Shown: piece after piece, positions 58,102-64,000 of the stretch
How positions within the stretch are numbered: position 1 is the stretch's first letter
How the letters are laid out: each line of letters begins with the position of its first letter
DNA from: Pseudoneurospora amorphoporcata
Lineage: Eukaryota; Ascomycota; Sordariomycetes; Sordariales; Sordariaceae
Length of the DNA stretch: 64,000 nucleotides
Assembly: GCA_033297205.1 (NCBI GenBank)
Contig: MU859075.1
Location: 1 to 64,000 of the forward strand
Reading direction: 5' to 3'
Translations under genes and position numbers: made by a program
Notes under the pieces: generated by a model
Seen by the model: the letters and a program-made list of their open reading frames with translations, nothing else
The model's database searches: none
Told to the model about the DNA's origin: nothing

Positions 58102-59360
58102 ATGGCGGACAGATACTCCTTCTCCCTTACCACTTTCTCGCCCAGGTAAGCTCCCGTCGTCATAGTCGCTGTCTGATGCAGTGGTGGTGATAGCTGCTAA
58201 CACTTGCGCAGCGGCAAGCTGGTCCAGATCGGTCAGTCGCCTCAACCCAACCCGACCTCGTCTTCCATCCGGCGATCCTTACAGTCTTGCGCCAATACGG
58301 TCCCGACATAATTATGCTGACTATTTTTCAGAATATGCCCTTAATGCTGTCAACCAGGGTGTAACAGCTCTCGGCATCAAGGGTAAAGCTTCCCCCTCCC
58401 CCACCACATACCATCCCCATCATCATCACCACCACCACTTGTCACTCGCCTCTACCATTACGGCCCATATATAGTCGCGCACAGATACGAGTTCAGAATG
58501 CTAACTCTCCAACAACAGCCACCAACGGCATCGTCCTCGCCACCGAAAAGAAGTCCTCCTCCCCGCTCGCCGACCCCTCCTCCCTCTCCAAGATCAGCCT
58601 CATCACGCCCAACATCGGCATGGTCTACAGCGGCATGGGCCCCGACTACCGCGTGCTGGCCGACCGCGCGCGCAAGGTTTCGCACACGGGCTACAAGCGC
58701 ATCTACAACGAGTACCCGCCCACGCGGATATTGGTGCAGGACGTTGCGCGCGTCATGCAAGAGGCGACCCAGTCCGGAGGTGTCCGTCCGTACGGTGTCT
58801 CCTTGTTGATTGCCGGCTGGGACGAGGGTATCCTGCCCGAGGATGACGTTGAGGAGCAAAAGAGCAAGGACGAGATTGTCGGAGAGGACGGCGAGACCAA
58901 GAAGAAGGCGACGGGCAAGACGGGCGGCATCCTCAAGGGCGGGCCCATGCTGTACCAAGTTGATCCCTCGGGATCTTATTTCCCTTGGAAGGCGACGGCC
59001 ATTGGCAAGAACGCCACGACGGCCAAGACCTTCTTGGAGAAGAGGTATACCGAGGGCTTGGAGCTCGAGGATGCGGTGCACATTGCGCTGTTGACGCTGA
59101 AGGAGACGATCGAGGGAGAGATGAACGGTGACACCATTGAAATTGGTATGTGTTTCTATATGCGACGGATGCACGCAGGATGCACACTTCTTAAACTGCG
59201 GTGGCTAGGGAACTTGAAGCTAACATATGTTGTTTACACAGGCATCGTCGGACCACCGGCAGACCACCTCCTTGGCGTCGAGGGTGTCGAGGGAGCAAAG
59301 GGCCCCCGCTTCAGAAAACTCTCTCCCCAGGAGATTGAGGATTACCTGACGAACCTATGA
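58102..59360 (+). CDS. PRE8: 20S proteasome subunit alpha-2
   Basis: Five exons, 58102-58145, 58212-58231 (20 nt), 58332-58382 (51 nt), 58519-59145 and 59242-59360, give 286 residues. The start MADRYSFSLTTFSPSGKLVQ with IEYALNAVNQG is the alpha-subunit N-terminal signature (alpha-type extension and H0 helix). The fold continues with ATEKKSSSPLAD, GMGPDYRVLADRARK, VRPYGVSLLIAGWDEG and YFPWKATAIGKN. Alpha-2 is a structural ring subunit without catalytic threonine. A segment of about 37 residues (about 143-179), rich in Glu, Asp and Lys, is inserted between WDEG and GPMLYQVDPSG, where the human protein has no extra sequence. This explains the length over the usual ~235-250. Confidence 0.94.
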
Positions 59361-59699
59361 TGATTGCAGGGCAGGAAAGGAAGGAGAAGCAGGGCAGGCA
59401 TATAGGCACATGAGCGTGTTTTAATGACTATTACAGCAAGTTCCTTGTACACTAGAAAGGAGACCCGGGAATAGAGAGTCCTTTCATGACTAGGCAGGTT
59501 CGGACTATTGGTGAGTAAACCTCGCGTTCCCATCATGATTTGAGAAGAGCAGGTACAGCTTTGTGTATAAAATCAGTCAAGATTGGCATCATTGTCGAAA
59601 AAACAGTTTCGCTTTTATAGCAAAGCAAGTTAACTAAGCCAGCAGCAACGCAACGTTATGCTTCCCGTAACAAACTCATCAACAGGCACACCTCATCCG
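59361..59699. other. Convergent 3' region of proteasome alpha-2 and RCC1-like genes
   Basis: A short 3' flank; no gene or repeat of note was seen. Confidence 0.5.
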
Positions 59700-61253
59700 C
59701 TACTCCTCCTCACCAACAATCAAGAAGCTCGCCCACGGGCCCGCCGCAACCGACTTGATTACCTTTTTCGTCCCGTTCCCCCCATTGTCCAGACACAGAG
59801 GCACCTTCTCCCACTTCATAATGCACTCAATCTCCTTTCCCAGCCCCAACTGCCCACACCAATTCTCCCCAATCACATACACCTCCCCCTGGTCCGTCAG
59901 CGCAATCATGTGTTCGGTGCCCACAGCCACGTCCACGATACCATCCACCTCATTTCCCTTGGTGTCGGTGATGACGACGGGGACAGGACCGTCGTCGTTA
60001 TAGTCGTGTTCGAAGAAAAGTGTTTGGAGAGAAGAGGGTAACCGTCTGGGATCGCCCCAGACGTAGAGGTCGTTGCCGGTCGTCAAGCAGGCGAGCAAAG
60101 AGGAGGCGGGGTCGATGGAGAGGTGTCGGATGGGACCGGTGGGGAGGTTGGAGAGGAGGGGGACGGGCAAGGGGTAGTAGGCTGGACTGTTTTTGGGAGT
60201 TTGGTTTGGTTGTTAGCAGGGGTTAGTGAGCTTATGGGATGGGGAAAGAAGGGAAAGGTGATGATGAATATGGAGATGCGGATGGAAATAAACAGGAAGA
60301 GGAAGAGCAAGAGGATGGACATACCACTCATCAGTAACCTCCCTCCCCAAACATCCTACATATCTCTCATCGCCCCACGTGTACACCTCCCCCGTTGAAG
60401 AGAGGGCCGCGAACCCAGTGGAGTGGGCAAGAAGCTGGACGATGTCGGGAAACCCGGTGAAGAACACCTTCTTGGGCTCGGTTGGTCGAGGAACCACATC
60501 TCCCGGGTAATCATAGTCACAGGCGAATTGTTCCTTTAGCGAAGACATATGGCTTGGATCTCTCTTTGCTGCTTTCAGTTCGTCTTCCCATACGTCATGC
60601 TTGTCTTTGTACTGGAACCCTAGGTCCAGCAGGATGTCATAGATGGTGGCGTATTCGTTGATCGTGGCTGTTTCGGCGTTGTAAACTGTTTTTTTTTTAT
60701 TTTTTATTTTTTTTTTTTTCCCTTTAGTATTTGATGATGGGTAATGACTTGGCTTGTTCGGGAGATCAGGGGAGTCTGAGTAGGCAGGAAAGGCAATTCA
60801 TGATTTGTGCATTCGCCTACCCGCTATATGTCCGTTGTTCGCATTGGCGAAGGTCCTGTAGGTGTCCTCATCCACGTAGCGTAGGGCGTTGTGATGTCGG
60901 GGGACCCGGCCGGCTCTTTTGATGAATTTGTTCTTCCTCTTTTGGTAGACTAATGGGATTCGTATGATTTCTGGTCAGCAAGGTGAAGCCACGATATTGT
61001 CATGTGTGAGTGGCATAAACATTTTGAAGGTACCTAGCATAGTCGAGAACACTGAACGGGTCAGCGACGGATACATAACTCACTTACCAATAGTATGGGA
61101 TCTAAAGCTCCGAACAGTATGAATGTCTCTGTGGCGAAACACGCAAGTGAAGTTCCAGAGGTCGTCAGGGTCGCTATCCCATCCACATTTACCTTCTTGT
61201 TTTGCAAAGTGAAGCTGCCAATGTTGGTTGGCTCCAGCTGCGTATAACTCCAT
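59700..61253 (-). CDS. RCC1-repeat protein
   Basis: Four exons, 61253-61088, 60949-60821, 60685-60325 and 60186-59700, give 380 residues. Introns are 61087-60950, 60820-60686 and 60324-60187. The second contains a T-rich tract when read on the plus strand (about 60689-60720). The start MELYAAGANQHWQLHF is a typical first RCC1 blade. Later blades include GFAALSSTGEVYTWGDERY, LLACLTTGNDLYVWGDPRR and HMIALTDQGEVYVIGENWCG. These are the repeated G-x-hydrophobic-Y-x-W/I-G pattern of a seven-bladed propeller. RCC1 proteins act as guanine-exchange factors or as adaptors. The size resembles Ats1/SERGEF-type proteins, but an exact assignment is not possible. An in-frame ATG lies nine codons upstream at 61280. 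Confidence 0.82.
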
Positions 61254-62454
61254 TGTTCCGTGGGGCTTCATGATGAACAAAAAAGAACGAGGTCGAGTAA
61301 AGCTACGCAGAAGGAATGTTATCGTATCAATGTGATTCTCACGTCAAAGGCGGGTTTGAGGACCGAAATTCTGGCGAATGAATGGATGTCGGTCGATTCC
61401 GAAGATGGGTCGAGTTGGTGGTTGAGATTAAGACTCGGAGGCCCAACACGCGTGCTTGTCGACGGTTAGTTCCGAAGCTCAGCCCAGGCAGGACGTAGAA
61501 CTAGCCAGAGGTTCTGTCCTAGTTCAATTCTTTCAAAAGAGGACTGGAGTGTTGGGTGATGTCCATCTCGGAGAAAAGTGCATGTGGAACATCAGTGCCT
61601 CCTTCCGGCCAAAATATGAAATCACCTTCCACTAGGTAGTTGAGGCGACTCGGAGTCATCCATTTTGTCGTGGATTGTGAAGGGAATGGAAGATTGGAAC
61701 CGAAGGACGGGGGCTGCCTGCGGCGTTCTCGTTTTCAGGGGCGGTGTTAAGATACTAGCTGACAGCACACCTACCGCACTAACATTTACTTTGGGCTCCA
61801 ACACCGTGCTGCTTTCTGCTAGTTTTCTAGAGGGTCTTGCCATTCGTTCGTTTGCACAATGCCTCTCGTGCCACCCACATACTCTACTTCAAGTCGAGTC
61901 AGGAGTTCAAGATATTCAGCTCTGACCTTGGAAGACGGCGCCCAACATCACGCACATGGACTGTAGGCCTCATGCATGAGAAACGGGCTTGAAGTCGATT
62001 GCAGCTGGCACGCCCGCACCCACCGTGACACATGAAGTGAGAGGCCCAACTTCACCTGCCCAAAAATATGTCCACCTTTCACATCTCTCGAGCCCAACCC
62101 AACCTTCAGCTTCCCCTCCCTCTCCGCTCTGGACTCGTTACTTCCCTAGCTAGTCTGAATCCCAAGTGGAAGCTTTCACAGGTCTCCAGTTGAAGGTGGC
62201 TGGCCTGTAAGGGCCGATTTGAACGGTTTTCTTCTAGAGGTGCTCTTCATCCTCCATCAACACCAGCAACATCATCAGCCACGGCATCTTCATCCTCGTC
62301 ATATTCTTCTCTCTCTCAGAACGGCAGTGTATCACATATATATCCACTACATCGCTATCCCTATCATTCTTTCTCCAGCGTACCCCGAATCCCTAGCCGG
62401 AACTTCCATTCCCGCTCTTACGCCTACAGCCGAACCGTTGATTCCTTCGCCACC
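61254..62454. other. Divergent promoter region of the RCC1-like and Dicer genes
   Basis: 1.2 kb with no supportable gene. In N. crassa dcl-2 transcription is known to be induced by double-stranded RNA, so response elements may lie here; none could be pointed to by eye. Confidence 0.45.
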
Positions 62455-64000
62455 ATGGATCTGGACCCTCCGAAAGACGACCCCGTCGAGATGGGTGTCG
62501 ATCCCCATGTCAGTTCCCAAGACTCGGACAACGTGTCGTTCGAGAGTGCCGTTGATGAACCCCTTGACTTGAAGGAAGTCTACCAAGATGCCCTAGAGGA
62601 GCTGTCTGAAGAGCCCAACGATCAAGTGTCACCCCCCGCTGGCTTGACCGCGAGGGCTTATCAAATAGAAATGTTCGAAGCAAGCCTCAAGCAGAACATC
62701 ATCGTGGCTGTATGATATACTTCCTCTTTTATTACACCCCTGTCCCTTCTTGGCCCTTCTCTAACGCTGGTGGTTGCAGATGGACACTGGCAGTGGCAAG
62801 ACTCAGGTGTAAGTGGTCAGCGCCTCACTACGAGATATTCTTGCTAACAGTTTATAAGCGCTGTACTTCGCATAGCCAGAGAGCTTGAACAGAGTGACAA
62901 GGTTGGTCAACACCTCTCTATGGGGTCTTCCTTCGGACCAAAGCCTAATATGTTTTTCTAGCGAATCTGGTTCTTGGTGCCAACGGTCGCCCTGGCCCGC
63001 CAACAACACCAAGTTTTGCAATCGCAAATACCCTCGGTCAAGGCCCTATTGATCTGTGGCCATGATGGGGTGGACAGTTGGTCTGAGCAGGCTGTCTGGG
63101 ATGCCGTCCTGCTCAACGTTCGTATCGTGGTGTCGACATACCAGATCTTGTCCGATGCAAATGCTCACGGCTTCGTCCAATTGGATTCGCTGAGCTTAAT
63201 TGTCATTGACGAAGCACACAATTGCAGTGGGAGCCATCCCATTTCCAGGATGATGACCGAGGTTTACCTGCCTGCAAAGAGGGCTGGTCTACCAGTTCCT
63301 AGTATCCTCGGTCTCACGGCAAGCCCGCTGATGTCAAACAACCTCAATGACATTGAAAAGCTTGAACAAGTTCTTGATGCGGTTTGTAGGACTCCTACAA
63401 AACATCGAGAAGAGCTTCTTGCACACTCGAACCGCCCGGAGATGCTTGTTGTTCCATACGGCGATCCTGGGGGCTCTGGTACCGAGCCAGCACCAACCGA
63501 CCTCATGATAAGATTCCGAGAAGCATATCACGGACTTGATATAAGCAAGGATCCAGAAGTCTTGTTCCTCAAAGCACAACGCACTGAACGGGCTAGGCAA
63601 AAACTTCGTCAGGCTGTTACCAAGAAGGACACGGCCGCCCAGAAAGAAATGAAAGGGGTTCACAACAGGGCCGTCCTTGTGTGCAAGGAAGTTGGGCCAT
63701 GGGCGGCAGACTATTACCTTTCAAGAGCAATTTCCCAGTTGTTGGCCGAATGGGAGCGTCAATCTTCGGACCACTTCCGGTACATTGGCGAGGCATTACT
63801 ATCTGTTCCCGTTCCGACTGTTTCGCAAGAGCCCATCCAGCTGTCCTTGAAAGTCCAGACTTTGCTTCAAGTTCTGGCTTCCCATCAAGAGGACCCGGTT
63901 GGTATTGTCTTCGTCCAGGAGAGGGTAATGGTCAGCATTGTGACGCATATCATATCCACCCATCCGCTAACCAAAGACCGTTATCGCACTGCTCCCATGA
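62455..64000 (+). CDS. dcl-2: Dicer-like ribonuclease, helicase part (probably DCL-2), truncated by window end
   Basis: Exons 62455-62709, 62780-62808 (29 nt), 62859-62901 (43 nt) and 62962 onward, open to the window edge. After an acidic N-terminus, the DExD/H helicase core shows RAYQIEMFEASLKQNIIV (Q-motif-like) and MDTGSGKTQV (Walker A). WFLVPTVALARQQHQV (motif Ia), LIVIDEAHNCSG (motif II, DEAH) and ILGLTASP (motif III) follow. The VDSWSEQAVWDAVLLNVRIV and ANAHGFVQLDSL segments fit the fungal Dicer-2 group better than Dicer-1. The RNase III domains would lie beyond the edge. Dicers cut double-stranded RNA into small interfering RNAs for quelling and antiviral silencing. The DCL-2 versus DCL-1 choice is from remembered similarity. 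Confidence 0.85.

Overview
The window is nuclear DNA from a filamentous ascomycete, most likely Neurospora or a close Sordariaceae relative. Evidence: short GT-AG introns (about 50-220 nt) with CTAAC-like branch points; gene density of about one per 2.5-3 kb; long unique intergenic regions rich in TACCTACCTA / AGGTAC words and homopolymer tracts; and fungal-type families (Rrn6, Coa1, Jlp2, Hul4, fungal Dicer-2, Mnn10-type GT34). No rRNA, tRNA, transposon, CRISPR array or RIP-mutated repeat was recognised. Exon boundaries were derived by hand from splice signals, reading frame and remembered family similarity, without transcripts or database searches.

Layout, left to right: TMEM135-like membrane protein (+, 1584-3291); GET2-like ER receptor subunit (-, 5361-6577); four-TM protein (-, 7142-7941); COA1 cytochrome oxidase assembly factor (+, 9370-10119); mitochondrial ribosomal protein uL3m (-, 10513-11655); JLP2/CCDC25 (+, 12333-13321); PITH-domain protein (-, 13523-14351); RRN6 Pol I factor (-, 14814-18096); SPC25 kinetochore protein (+, 18691-19545); MZT1 (+, 20233-20591) followed directly and in frame by a 300-codon ORF (20592-21494); CHY/RING ubiquitin ligase (-, 22654-25410); HUL4-type HECT ligase (+, 29384-33468); DNA polymerase iota (-, 33799-36104); WDR62/MAPKBP1-like WD40 protein (+, 37993-41496); coiled-coil protein (-, 42329-44612); pyruvate dehydrogenase kinase (+, 47132-48638); sphingosine-1-phosphate lyase (-, 50008-51961); MNN10-like GT34 glycosyltransferase (-, 53482-54612); RINGv/MARCH-like ligase (-, 56192-57217); proteasome alpha-2 (+, 58102-59360); RCC1-repeat protein (-, 59700-61253); and a Dicer-like protein, probably DCL-2, running off the right edge (+, 62455-64000).

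There is no biosynthetic or defence cluster. The genes are mostly housekeeping, with mild themes: mitochondria (COA1, uL3m, PDK), ubiquitin/proteasome (CHY-RING, HECT, RINGv, alpha-2), spindle/kinetochore (SPC25, MZT1, possibly the WD40 protein), and genome defence or repair (Dicer, Pol iota).

The most notable observations concern gene structure. JLP2 needs a one-nucleotide exon to keep its conserved core. A 300-codon ORF lies in frame behind the MZT1 stop codon. Two GC-AG introns are required by reading frame. Pol iota has a 24-nt exon and the proteasome gene a 20-nt exon. Proteasome alpha-2 carries an acidic/lysine-rich insertion. The Pol iota protein ends in a UBZ-like zinc finger.
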